From Paraburkholderia panacisoli (GTDB lineage Bacteria > Pseudomonadota > Gammaproteobacteria > Burkholderiales > Burkholderiaceae): a stretch of DNA of 64,000 nucleotides. Shown one piece after another: positions 1 to 7,937 of this stretch. A program made the translations under genes and the position numbers. The stretch spans positions 1 through 64,000 of the forward strand of contig NZ_VTUZ01000007.1 in assembly GCF_008369935.1 (NCBI RefSeq). The letters run 5' to 3'. Each line of letters opens with the position of its first letter. Position 1 is the stretch's first letter. The notes beneath the pieces were generated by a model. That model did no database searches and had not been told where the DNA came from. It was given only the letters and a program-made list of their open reading frames with translations.

Positions 1-44
1 TTCTTCATCCATGGCCTGCGGTACGGTTTGCCGCCAACCACCCG

Positions 45-118
45 AGGCAGGAGCCCGGTGCGTGAATCGCGCACGCCGGGATCTGCGCGGGGGGTGTCCC
101 GTAAGGGGCATTCCTACC
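45..118 (+). mobile_element. 3' end of a group II intron (domains V and VI)
   Basis: Positions 51-84 fold as a 34-nt domain V-like hairpin. It starts GAGCCCGG, its stem closes through GTGCG/CGCAC around a TGAAT loop, and it ends CCGGGATC. The AGC near the 5' strand would be the catalytic triad. Positions 85-118 follow as a domain VI-like stem (GGGGTGTCCC-GTAA-GGGGCATTCC) ending in CTACC. This pairing and order are typical of the 3' ends of proteobacterial group II introns. The reverse transcriptase/maturase would lie to the left, outside the window. The identification rests on remembered family structure, not on a covariance search. Confidence 0.5.
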
Positions 119-422
119 GTAACGCAGTGCAGTACGTGGGCCGGGCGCGAGTGCAAGGGTTTCTGGAGCGGCGGAAAACGAGGTAGGGCGGGGGGGCATG
201 GCGAGTCTCGTAGGTCCGCTCTGAGGCGATGGCAGTGAAATCGGCGGTAAAAGAGGAAATGCGGCTGGATTCCCGCGAATCGTCGGTGATCGACTGGAGA
301 AGCAGGGCGATGCGTCGGTGCCGGTTCGTCATCGAGCCACATGGCGCGATCGGCCAAGCGGGTGAGCCCGTAACATGAACGGAGATTCATCTATATGCCG
401 GCTTTACCCGGCCAGGAACGAC
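119..422. other. Intergenic, no gene seen
   Basis: Between the intron tail and thpR no reading frame has a plausible start and composition. If the intron reading is right, the 5' part is the 3' exon flank. Confidence 0.5.
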
Positions 423-1025
423 ATGCCTGAACAACTCTGGTTGCCCGGGCTGGAGGCGCCGCCGACGCCGACAGACGGTCTGTTTTTCGCCGTATTTCCC
501 GATGCCAATACGGCGGCCGCTATCTCAAAGCTCGCGCAACAACTGTGCGCCGAGACGCGCGTGCGCAGCAAACCGCTCGTGGCTGGGCGTCTGCACGTCA
601 CCTTGCTGCATCTCGGGAATTTTGCAGGCGGTCTGCCTCGGGATAAAGTCGACGCCGCGATGCGGGCGGGTGCGTCGATCAGCATGGCGCCCTTTACGGT
701 CGAATTCGACGCAGTCTCCAGCTTTGCGTCGAAGCCGCGGCCAGGGCCGCTGGTGTTGACGGGGGGCGAGGGCGTTGCTGGGCTTCACGCGCTTCATGGC
801 GCGCTGGGACATGCGTTGCAGCATGCTGGTTTTGCGGAGCGCGTGGTTTCGAACGCCGTGCCTTATACGCCGCATGTCACGTTGGCGTACGGCATGCCGT
901 GGGTGGCTGCGCGTCCGATTGAGTCGGCTTGCTGGAACGTGCGCGAATTTGCGTTGATGCACAGTTTGCTCGGGCGTACGCGGCATGTCGCGCTGGCGCG
1001 GTGGCCGCTGGTGATGGGCGAATAA
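423..1025 (+). CDS. thpR: RNA 2',3'-cyclic phosphodiesterase (2'-5' RNA ligase family)
   Basis: This 200-aa protein of the LigT/ThpR 2H phosphoesterase family hydrolyses RNA 2',3'-cyclic phosphates and can reversibly join 2'-5' ends in the cytoplasm. Both catalytic signatures are visible: HVTLLHLG (His about 58) and HVTLAYG (His about 151). Length fits the family (about 180-200 aa). The ATG at 423 is preferred because AGGA lies a few bases upstream and it leaves a short N-terminus. An in-frame ATG at 375 would add 16 unconserved residues. It is a stand-alone gene, with no close neighbour on the same strand. Confidence 0.85.
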   Translation: MPEQLWLPGLEAPPTPTDGLFFAVFPDANTAAAISKLAQQLCAETRVRSKPLVAGRLHVTLLHLGNFAGGLPRDKVDAAMRAGASISMAPFTVEFDAVSSFASKPRPGPLVLTGGEGVAGLHALHGALGHALQHAGFAERVVSNAVPYTPHVTLAYGMPWVAARPIESACWNVREFALMHSLLGRTRHVALARWPLVMGE

Positions 1026-1207
1026 TAATTCGCCGCGATCGGCGATCGGCGTTGGTGTCAGGTGCTCGACGTTCAGCGTGCAGGGTTCGGTGGCGGTGCT
1101 CGGGGGCTGCGTACTCAATGCCCCAAGTCCATCCCCCTGGCCGCGCCCAGGTCCCGTTCGCGCCGGTGGCCGCGGTCAAGTCAACTTCGCGTCCGGGGCA
1201 CTGGAAC

Positions 1208-1363
1208 TCAGAATCGTATTCCGGCTCCGCAACCGCCGGCAAATCCACCACCGCTTCCGCCTGCGCCGCCGCAGAACACGCCGCAGCCGGACAGCGCCAC
1301 CGACACGGCCAGCGCTGCCAGTGGCGCGCGCAGGCATGCGCGAGATGCGCGAAATGCGTGCAT
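1208..1363 (-). CDS. Small Gly/Cys-rich lipoprotein
   Basis: A 51-aa frame shows a basic N-terminus, a hydrophobic stretch and a lipobox (VALSGC). The remainder is only about 25 residues, rich in Gly and Cys (CGVFCGGAGGSGGGF, then GGCGAGIRF). The design fits a lipid-anchored envelope peptide. The start at 1363 was chosen because it gives a compact signal peptide; the frame is open further upstream. The ribosome site is weak. Function unknown; moderately sure it is a gene because a lipobox would be unlikely in a chance frame. Confidence 0.5.
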   Translation of the reverse strand: MHAFRASRACLRAPLAALAVSVALSGCGVFCGGAGGSGGGFAGGCGAGIRF

Positions 1364-1716
1364 CCGGAGTTGCGCAGAAGGCGGTACAAGCTGCGCGGTC
1401 GAGCGCAAACGAAGGCTGGCGGTGGACGTCGCAAGCGGTTGGCTAACGGGTTTTTCGATCGTGGTGGATTGCATAACGACAGTGACCTCGAAAAGCGAGA
1501 AGCAGGGAATCCAAGCGGCGTTATTTGCGGAAAAAGGTCTCTCATCCGCCCAATCCTCGCGAGACGCGCCGCCCAGCCGGTTTTTCAATGTAATCCACCG
1601 CTATACGCCCCTGATATACGCATTATCTGAAAATCGGTGCGTTTTGTCGGCTGGACAGCCTGAACGGTCGTGCGCTCCCTGATAGAATGCTTGGGCCGCA
1701 ACGTAGTGGATAGCAG
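1364..1716. other. Intergenic, no gene seen
   Basis: This stretch holds the 5' side of the small lipoprotein and the upstream region of the DUF1992 gene. A TAGAAT hexamer at 1683-1688 could be a -10 for the latter. No other convincing signal was seen. Confidence 0.4.
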
Positions 1717-2118
1717 ATGAAATTGCTTGATGCGCTTGTCGAACAGCGTATTGCCGCCGCAGCCGCGCGCGGCGAATTCGACGATTTGCCGGGCGCGGGC
1801 GCGCCGCTGACCCTGGACGACGATGCACTGGTCCCGGAAGAAGTGCGCGTCGCCAACCGGATTTTAAAAAATGCGGGTTTCGTGCCGCCCGCCGTCGAGC
1901 AGTTGCGCGCGTTGCGCGACCTGCAATCGGAGCTGAATGCCGTGAGCGACCAGGCCACCCGTTGCCGTCTGCAGGCGCGCATGCTGGCGCTCGACATGGC
2001 GCTTGAATCGCTGCGTGGCGGCCCGATGGTTTTGCCCCGCGAATATTGCCGGCGAATTGCCGAGCGGCTGTCGGAGCGCGCCGGCAATCTCGATACGGCA
2101 GAAGCGGGTTCGCAGTGA
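1717..2118 (+). CDS. DUF1992 (DnaJC28-like) protein
   Basis: A 133-aa protein carrying the DUF1992 signature: the N-terminal EQRIAAAAARGEFDDLPGAG, then EEVRVANRILKNAGFVPP. This is the conserved region found in eukaryotic DNAJC28 and in bacterial YhdN-like proteins. The family has no agreed biochemical role. The helical C-terminal half contains no membrane segment. Its stop codon overlaps the probable GTG start of tadA, so the two are probably translated from one message. Confidence 0.85.
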   Translation: MKLLDALVEQRIAAAAARGEFDDLPGAGAPLTLDDDALVPEEVRVANRILKNAGFVPPAVEQLRALRDLQSELNAVSDQATRCRLQARMLALDMALESLRGGPMVLPREYCRRIAERLSERAGNLDTAEAGSQ

Positions 2119-2885
2119 GTGAGCCGTTTGTGCCTGTCGTCCCTGTTTCGCCGGGTGTGCCGGATGTCGCGCCCGCGCGCTGTGCGGCGTCAGGCTCGCC
2201 GTCAAGTGGCTTTGGCGCAGCGCCGAACGTACCGGTCTCGCCCGGCGCACTCGAATCCCCCTGCGGTGAGGCTGGCGCATCTTCGGCCCACGCTTGCGGC
2301 GCGTCTGTCGCTATCGCGCTCAACGCTCCCACGCCAGTCGATCCGCCCGAGCCCCCCATTATTTCCGAACGCGATCGGCGCTTCATGGCGCTAGCCCAGG
2401 CCGCCGCCGAAGAAGCGCGCGCAGCCGGCGAAGTGCCGGTCGGCGCAGTCCTCGTGCGAGGCGATGAAGTCATCGCCAGAGGGTTCAATCATCCTATCGG
2501 CGCGCACGACCCGTCGGCGCATGCGGAAATGGTCGCGTTGCGCGCCGCCGCGCAAGTCGTCGAGAACTACCGCCTGCCGGGCTGCGAGCTCTACGTGACG
2601 CTCGAGCCGTGTCTGATGTGCGCCGGGGCGATCATGCACGCGCGCATTGCGCGCGTCGTGTTTGGCGCGCGCGATCCGAAAACCGGCGCGTGCGGCAGCG
2701 TCGTCGATGCATTCGCGAATCCGCAGTTGAACCATCACACCACGGTGAGCGGCGGCGTGCTCGAAGCCGAATGCGGCGCCGCGCTCAAATCGTTCTTTGC
2801 CGAGCGGCGGCGTGCCAGCCGTGAAGCACGCGCGGCGGCATGCGCCGCGGCAAACGGCGAATCGGCGCCCTCCGAGCCGCTCTAA
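2115..2885 (+). CDS. tadA: tRNA-specific adenosine deaminase
   Basis: TadA deaminates A34 of tRNA-Arg(ACG) to inosine. The zinc-binding cytidine-deaminase-type centre is present: HAE (His136, Glu138 as proton shuttle) and PCLMC (Cys166, Cys169), followed by the usual ARIARVVFGARDPKTGA segment. The GTG at 2115 is chosen because it overlaps the stop of the preceding gene (GTGA), as expected for translational coupling. The resulting 256-aa protein is about 90 residues longer than E. coli TadA. The extra N-terminal 75-80 residues are Pro/Ala/Val-rich with no recognisable domain. The catalytic core is unambiguous; the true start is less certain. Confidence 0.92.
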   Translation: MSEPFVPVVPVSPGVPDVAPARCAASGSPSSGFGAAPNVPVSPGALESPCGEAGASSAHACGASVAIALNAPTPVDPPEPPIISERDRRFMALAQAAAEEARAAGEVPVGAVLVRGDEVIARGFNHPIGAHDPSAHAEMVALRAAAQVVENYRLPGCELYVTLEPCLMCAGAIMHARIARVVFGARDPKTGACGSVVDAFANPQLNHHTTVSGGVLEAECGAALKSFFAERRRASREARAAACAAANGESAPSEPL

Positions 2886-2912
2886 AACAACCCCGTCCAA
2901 CAGGTCTCGCCA

Positions 2913-3839
2913 ATGACCGTTCATCGCACCTTCGAACTGATCGCGCCGTCCGGGTATCCGCATGACCCGGAGGTGCTGCATCGCGCATTGCATCGTCTGT
3001 ACGCGCAAGGGCATCGCGTCGTTGGCGAGGCGGCGGCGAAGCGCCGCTATCAGCGCTTTGCCGGCACCGACGGCGAGCGCGCGGCCGATCTGAACCGGCT
3101 CGCGGACCCGTCGCGCGAGTTGCCCGACGTGGTGCTGACGGTGCGCGGCGGTTATGGCGCGGTGCGTATCCTGCACGGACTTGACTACGAGGGACTGCAA
3201 CGTCGGCTGACCGATCAGCCGTTGGCGCTGGTCGGGCACAGCGATTTCACCGCGATCCAGCTTGCGTTGCTGGCGCGCGCCGGGTTGAAGACGTTCGGCG
3301 GCCCGATGCTGATGAGCGATTTCGGCGCGGAGGAACTCAGCGAATTCACCATGCAGCACTTCTGGTCGGCGCTCACGAAGCCGACCATGACGATCGCCAG
3401 CAAGACGCCGCAGGCGCAGCCGATCGACGTGTCGGGCACGTTGTGGGGCGGTAACCTGGCGGTGGTGGCGTCGCTGATCGGCACGCCGTATATGCCGCCG
3501 GTGCAGGGCGGCATCCTGTTTGTCGAGGATGTCAACGAGCAGCCGTTCCGGATCGAACGGATGATTTATCAGTTGCACCTGTCGGGTATCCTCGCGCAGC
3601 AGCAAGCGCTCGTGCTGGGCGACTTTTCAGGCGGCAAGACCTACGACTACGACAACGGCTACGATCTGCACGCGATGATCGAGCAGGTGAGGTCGCTGGT
3701 CGGCATCCCGATCGTCACGGGCCTGCAGTTCGGGCATATTCCCAACATGCTGACGTTGCCGGTGGGGGCGGACGCGCATCTCGTTGCCGACACGCATGGG
3801 TTCAAACTCAGTCTGTCGGGCTATCCGTGTCTGGGCTGA
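2913..3839 (+). CDS. ldcA: LD-carboxypeptidase (peptidase S66)
   Basis: A 308-aa cytoplasmic enzyme of the S66 family, which removes the terminal D-Ala from murein tetrapeptides during wall recycling. The Ser-Glu-His triad can be placed at Ser110 (LVGHSDF), Glu205 (FVEDVNEQPFR) and His275 (LQFGHIPN). The conserved RGGYG loop is at about 78-82. Length matches E. coli LdcA (304 aa). It lies 27 bp after tadA on the same strand and may be co-transcribed. A strong terminator follows. An MccF-like immunity role is possible for the superfamily, but the context gives no hint of it. Confidence 0.9.
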   Translation: MTVHRTFELIAPSGYPHDPEVLHRALHRLYAQGHRVVGEAAAKRRYQRFAGTDGERAADLNRLADPSRELPDVVLTVRGGYGAVRILHGLDYEGLQRRLTDQPLALVGHSDFTAIQLALLARAGLKTFGGPMLMSDFGAEELSEFTMQHFWSALTKPTMTIASKTPQAQPIDVSGTLWGGNLAVVASLIGTPYMPPVQGGILFVEDVNEQPFRIERMIYQLHLSGILAQQQALVLGDFSGGKTYDYDNGYDLHAMIEQVRSLVGIPIVTGLQFGHIPNMLTLPVGADAHLVADTHGFKLSLSGYPCLG

Positions 3840-3875
3840 AGGGGCGGCTGCACGGCTGAACGGCTAGAGGAAGCG

Positions 3876-3903
3876 AAGCGGGCGATCGCCCGCTTTCTTC
3901 TCT
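3876..3903 (+). terminator. Rho-independent terminator after ldcA
   Basis: AAGCGGGC-GATC-GCCCGCTT forms a perfect 8-bp stem followed by a pyrimidine-rich TTTCTTCTCTC tail. It closes the thpR-to-ldcA side before the GntR region. Confidence 0.8.
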
Positions 3904-3971
3904 CTATTAAACGCAACTAACGGTCGGTTTTCCGGGCAACTCACAAACAGAACGTGCGGTGAAGGTCCCTC

Positions 3972-3987
3972 GTTTTGTTGACAAAAC
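3972..3987. promoter_or_regulatory. Palindromic operator, distal copy
   Basis: GTTTTGT-TG-ACAAAAC is a perfect 7-bp inverted repeat. Its core TTGTTGACAA is repeated exactly at 4117-4126, overlapping the -35 of the GntR gene about 142 bp away. Dyads of this size with TTGT/ACAA ends fit dimeric FCD-type GntR regulators. Binding by the adjacent GntR protein is inferred. Confidence 0.6.
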
Positions 3988-4090
3988 CAGCCCCCAATAG
4001 ACAGCTTGCGTACCACCTAATTAAACTGCTATTGAAGCGCCACAAGGCCAATGGCACACCCTGCCGCACCGCCAGCCCAGCCTCTCCGTG

Positions 4091-4147
4091 AAGATTGTCA
4101 AAATTCCAGATAAAAATTGTTGACAATCTTTATGTCCGTCCTATGAT
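4091..4147 (+). promoter_or_regulatory. GntR gene promoter with overlapping operator
   Basis: TTGACA (4120-4125), 16 bp, then TATGAT (4142-4147) is a near-consensus sigma-70 promoter. ATTGT-TG-ACAAT (4116-4127) is a perfect dyad covering the -35. In addition, AAGATTGTCAA (4091-4101) is an exact inverted copy of TTGACAATCTT (4120-4130). A protein bound here would block the promoter, so autorepression is the simple reading. The surroundings (3904-4171) are AT-richer than the rest of the window and hold no gene. Confidence 0.7.
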
Positions 4148-4171
4148 GACCAACATACCGAGACGCCCATC

Positions 4172-4912
4172 ATGTCCGACACCGATTCAGCCACCGCGAA
4201 CAGTTCGAAGCCCGAAGCGATTGCCGAGCGCATCCGCGCCGCGATCCTCGAACATCGGCTCGCACCCGGCGCGAAGCTGACCGAAGCGCAGTTATGCGAA
4301 GTATTCGGCGTGAAGCGCGGCCCGATCCGCCAGGCGCTCGCGCAACTGGCGACCGACCACCTCGTCGATCTCGAGCCGAATCGAGGTGCGTTCGTCGCGA
4401 GTCCGTCGCTGCAGGAAGTGCACGAGGTGTTCGAAATGCGCCGCATCATCGAACTCGCGGTGGTCGAAAAGATTTGCAGCGGCCACGGCATGCGGCGTTT
4501 GAAGAGCATCGGCAGCATGATCGGGCGTGAACGCAAGGCGTTCGAAACACGCGATTTTCCGGCGTGGATCCGTCTGTCCGGCGAGTTTCACACCGAGTTG
4601 GCCTCGCTCGCCGGCAACACTGTGCTGTGCGATTGCCTGAGCGGACTGGTCGCGCGCTCCACGCTGATCTCCGCGTTGTACGAGTCGCTCGGACGCAGCC
4701 CCTGCTCGTTCGAAGACCACGAAGCCATTCTCGCCGCGCTCGACGCCGGCGATGTGAAAGAGGCGGCGGCACTGATGTCGCGCCATCTGCAAAGCGTCGA
4801 GTTGAAGATGCTGGACCGCCCCGCCCGTGGCGCGGCGGATCTCCATGAAGTGTTCGGCACACTGAGCGGGGCGCCCAAAGATGCATCCAAGGCCAGGTCC
4901 TCAGCGGGCTGA
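4172..4912 (+). CDS. GntR family regulator, FCD (FadR/VanR) subfamily
   Basis: A 246-aa regulator. A winged helix-turn-helix (about 17-85) carries LTEAQLCEVFGVKRGPIRQA. An all-helical FCD ligand domain (about 90-225) has the usual metal-site histidines in SGEFHTEL, EDHEAIL and MSRHLQ. Such proteins sense small organic acids or purine breakdown products. It sits immediately upstream of the permease and racemase of the purine island, so it probably controls that operon, and itself through the dyad over its own -35. The start is the first ATG after the promoter. The true effector cannot be read from the sequence. Confidence 0.88.
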   Translation: MSDTDSATANSSKPEAIAERIRAAILEHRLAPGAKLTEAQLCEVFGVKRGPIRQALAQLATDHLVDLEPNRGAFVASPSLQEVHEVFEMRRIIELAVVEKICSGHGMRRLKSIGSMIGRERKAFETRDFPAWIRLSGEFHTELASLAGNTVLCDCLSGLVARSTLISALYESLGRSPCSFEDHEAILAALDAGDVKEAAALMSRHLQSVELKMLDRPARGAADLHEVFGTLSGAPKDASKARSSAG

Positions 4913-4995
4913 GGCAGGCGGCAGCAAGCGCGAATACGCGCAAACGAGCGCTAACAGGCGCAAATCAGCGCGCGTCCACTGGCGGTGCGCGCTGC

Positions 4996-5020
4996 ACTGA
5001 ACTGAACTGAACTGAACCGA
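4996..5020. repeat. ACTGA pentamer repeat
   Basis: Four perfect ACTGA units (4996-5015) are followed by a degenerate ACCGA. The repeat lies in the non-coding stretch between the GntR gene and the permease. Confidence 0.7.
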
Positions 5021-5297
5021 ATCAGGCGTCGCAAGGCGGCTCGGCATGAGCGCTGCCGGCTTGCGCACGCACGTCCGTCGCCACGCGACTGACTTCGAGC
5101 AGCAACGCATCGCCGGAGATCCGCGGAGGCCGGCGATGCGATAACCACAAGTACTTCAGTACGGAGACACCCGCGGCACGGTCCACCCAGATGGCGCCGG
5201 CTTCCTCGATCCCGCACGGGCGAGGAGGGCGCGGCTGGCATGGCCGGTGCAACGTCCTTCGATGCGCTATCGACGGTCCCTATCTCAAGGAGGAATC
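5021..5297. other. Leader region of the permease gene, no gene assigned
   Basis: The stretch between the GntR stop (4912) and the permease start (5298) is 385 bp in all. An open frame of 76 codons runs on the minus strand (5022-5252), but it resembles no family I know. It ends in AAGGAGG (5287-5293), a strong ribosome site 4 bp before the permease ATG. No TTGTTGACAA core was found here. Confidence 0.5.
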
Positions 5298-6779
5298 ATG
5301 GCTCAGTTCAGTGCAGCGCCCAGCAGTCCCTCGATATCCACTTACGCCGACGGCGACGCGCAAGCCGATCCGTCCATGCCCGCAGGCTACAGCGAACGGC
5401 TCTACAACGCGGACCTCGCGCCGCTGCGCCATCAAACCTGGGGCGCCTACAACATCTTCGCGTTCTGGATGTCGGACGTGCACAGTGTCGGCGGCTATGT
5501 GTTCGCGGGCAGTCTGTTCGCGCTCGGCCTGACGAGCTGGCAGGTGCTGCTCGCGCTGCTGGTCGGCATCACGATCGTCAACCTGCTGTGCAACCTGATC
5601 GCCAAGCCGAGCCAGGCGAACGGCGTGCCGTATCCGGTCGCATGCCGCGCCACCTTCGGCGTGCTTGGCGCGAATATTCCGGCGGTGATCCGCGGCCTGA
5701 TCGCGGTCGCGTGGTACGGCATTCAGACGTATCTGGCGTCGAGCGCGCTGGTGATCGTGGTGCTCAAGTTCGTGCCGTCGCTGCTGCCGTATGCGGATCT
5801 TCATCACCACGGCTTCATGGGTCTGTCGACACTCGGCTGGGCCGGCTTCATGCTGCTGTGGGTGTTGCAGGCGCTGGTGTTCTGGCATGGCATGGAAACC
5901 ATCAAGAAGTTCATCGATTTCGCCGGTCCGGCGGTCTACGTGGTGATGTTCATTCTGGCGGGCTACATGGTGTATCGCGCGGGGTGGCGCCACATCGGCA
6001 TCAACCTGGGCGGCGTCAAATATCACGGCATGCAGGTGGTGCCGGTGATGATCACGGCGATCTCGCTGGTGGTGTCGTACTTCTCCGGACCGATGCTGAA
6101 TTTCGGCGACTTTTCGCGCTACGGCAAAAGCTTTCGCAGCGTGAAGCGCGGCAACTTCTGGGGGCTGCCGGTCAACTTCCTCGCTTTCTCGCTGGTGACG
6201 GTGATCACGACCGCGGCCACGCTGCCGGTGTTCGGCGAGCTGATCACGGACCCCGTCGAAACGGTCGGCCACATCGACTATCCGACCGCCGTCATCCTCG
6301 GCGCGTTGACCTTCACGATTGCGACGATCGGCATCAACATCGTCGCCAACTTCGTGTCCCCGGCATTCGACTTTTCGAACGTCGCGCCGCGCCTGATCAG
6401 CTGGCGTGCGGGCGGGATGCTCGCGGCGGTGGCGTCGATTTTCATCACGCCGTGGAATCTGTTCAACAACCCGGCCGTGATCCACTACACGCTCGACGTG
6501 CTCGGCAGCTTCATCGGACCTTTGTACGGGGTCCTGATCGTCGACTACTATCTCGTGAAGCGCCAGAAGATCGTGCTCGACGATCTGTACACCGTCGCGC
6601 CGACCGGCTCGTACTGGTATCGCAACGGCGTCAACTACCGGGCCGTGGCCGCGCTGCTGCCGGCCGCGCTGATCGCGGTGATCTGCGTGATGACGCCGGG
6701 GCTCGACGGGATGGCGAATTTCTCATGGTTCATCGGTGCGGGTCTCGGTGCGCTGTTCTATCGCGCGCTCGCACGCTGA
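5298..6779 (+). CDS. NCS1 family purine/allantoin/hydantoin permease
   Basis: A 493-aa inner-membrane nucleobase:cation symporter-1 protein. The N-terminal YNADLAPLRHQTWGAYNIF is the NCS1 signature, followed by about 12 hydrophobic segments and IVDYYLVKRQ near the end. Relatives import allantoin, hydantoins, cytosine or purines. Given the racemase 27 bp downstream and the allantoin genes beyond, allantoin, urate or another purine is the likely substrate. The ATG at 5298 follows a strong AAGGAGG. Earlier in-frame starts only add a charged tail with no conservation. Confidence 0.88.
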   Translation: MAQFSAAPSSPSISTYADGDAQADPSMPAGYSERLYNADLAPLRHQTWGAYNIFAFWMSDVHSVGGYVFAGSLFALGLTSWQVLLALLVGITIVNLLCNLIAKPSQANGVPYPVACRATFGVLGANIPAVIRGLIAVAWYGIQTYLASSALVIVVLKFVPSLLPYADLHHHGFMGLSTLGWAGFMLLWVLQALVFWHGMETIKKFIDFAGPAVYVVMFILAGYMVYRAGWRHIGINLGGVKYHGMQVVPVMITAISLVVSYFSGPMLNFGDFSRYGKSFRSVKRGNFWGLPVNFLAFSLVTVITTAATLPVFGELITDPVETVGHIDYPTAVILGALTFTIATIGINIVANFVSPAFDFSNVAPRLISWRAGGMLAAVASIFITPWNLFNNPAVIHYTLDVLGSFIGPLYGVLIVDYYLVKRQKIVLDDLYTVAPTGSYWYRNGVNYRAVAALLPAALIAVICVMTPGLDGMANFSWFIGAGLGALFYRALAR

Positions 6780-6806
6780 ATCGCGCTGCCGCACAAAGGA
6801 GTTCTT

Positions 6807-7682
6807 ATGCGTATCAAACTGATCAACCCGAATACGACCCAGCGCATGACCGAGGCGATGGGCCGCTGCGCCCGCGAAGTCGCGGCGCCCGGCACCGAAG
6901 TGATCGCGGTGAATCCGACCATGGGGCCGCCGTCGATCGAGGGCTACTACGACGAGGCGCTCGCCACGCCGGGCTTGCTGGCCGAAGTCGCCGCGGGCGA
7001 GCGCGAGGGCTGCGACGGCTACGTGATCGCCTGCTTCGGTGATCCTGGTTTGTACGCGGCGCGCGAAGTGGCGCGCGGCCCGGTGATCGGCATCGCGGAA
7101 GCGGCGATGCATGCGGCGAGCGTGCTGGCGCCGGGCTTCTCGGTGGTGACGACGCTCGCGCGCACGTGCGGGATGGCCTGGCATCTCGCCGAGCGCTACG
7201 GTATGAAGCGGTTTTGCCGCAACGTCCGTGCGACCGACGTCGCCGTGCTCGATCTCGACAAGCCAGGGTCGGCGGCGCGCCGCATCATTCTCGACGAATG
7301 CCGGCGCGCGCTTGCCGAGGACGGGTCGGATGCGATCGTGCTCGGTTGCGCGGGCATGGCCGAGTTGTGCGCGGAGATCGAGGACGCGCTCGGCGCGCCG
7401 GTGATCGAAGGCGTGACGGCCGCCGTGAAGTGGACCGAGGCGCTGGTCGCGCTGCGTCTGTCGACGGCCAAGCGTGGCGATTACGCGCGGCCGCTGGCCA
7501 AGCGCTACGACGGCGCGCTGGCGTCGTTCAGTCCGAGCGGGGCGGATCTGAATCCGCAGCCGCCGCGCGGTGGCCCGGACGCGTCTGCCACGATCGCGCA
7601 GGCCGGCGCCGGCAGCACGCAGGCCGCCGATCGGCTGCGGGTAAACACTGCCGAGCCGGGCCAGTACATACATTCGGTCTGA
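6807..7682 (+). CDS. Aspartate/glutamate/hydantoin racemase family, probable allantoin racemase
   Basis: A 291-aa two-cysteine racemase. The N-terminus MRIKLINPNTT and the two active-site regions ACFGDPG (Cys about 74) and VLGCAGM (Cys about 176) are typical of hydantoin/allantoin racemases. These interconvert allantoin or hydantoin enantiomers so that a stereospecific amidohydrolase can act. Family members are about 240-250 aa. The last 45 or so residues here (Pro/Ala/Gly-rich, ending YIHSV) are an unusual extension. The gene is clustered with the permease and puuE, which favours allantoin over hydantoins or aspartate. Confidence 0.82.
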   Translation: MRIKLINPNTTQRMTEAMGRCAREVAAPGTEVIAVNPTMGPPSIEGYYDEALATPGLLAEVAAGEREGCDGYVIACFGDPGLYAAREVARGPVIGIAEAAMHAASVLAPGFSVVTTLARTCGMAWHLAERYGMKRFCRNVRATDVAVLDLDKPGSAARRIILDECRRALAEDGSDAIVLGCAGMAELCAEIEDALGAPVIEGVTAAVKWTEALVALRLSTAKRGDYARPLAKRYDGALASFSPSGADLNPQPPRGGPDASATIAQAGAGSTQAADRLRVNTAEPGQYIHSV

Positions 7683-7697
7683 CACGGACTATCTGGC

Positions 7698-7770
7698 CGG
7701 GTGTATGGGCGCACCCGGGTGTTTTCGCTACACTGGTCCAACTCGTCCAGGAGGCCCGCCGGGCCTCTTT
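7698..7770 (+). terminator. Two hairpins after the racemase gene
   Basis: CCGGGTG/CACCCGG (7698-7704 and 7713-7719) is followed by GTGTTTT. GAGGCCC-GCC-GGGCCTC (7751-7767) is followed by TTT. Either may terminate or attenuate transcription between the racemase and puuE. Both T-runs are short. Confidence 0.4.
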
Positions 7771-7937
7771 GCCGAGGGGCCTGACGGGTTTGCAGCCCGC
7801 GCGGGCTCAGGCGCAAGCGGCAAGCGGGCTCAAGCAAGGCTCACGCGTTTGTCACGTGAGCGCCACCTAAGCAGCACACGAGTGGCAAATGAGCGCCACG
7901 CGATTTTTACGTACCGTCACCACGCATTCGTCAAACC

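Noticed and set aside
5022..5252. A 76-codon minus-strand frame in the permease leader
   Set aside because: No family, no ribosome site and no conserved pattern; left as non-coding.
5240..7042. A 600-codon plus-strand frame over the permease
   Set aside because: Arg/Gly/Asp-rich frame-shifted copy of the permease and racemase genes.
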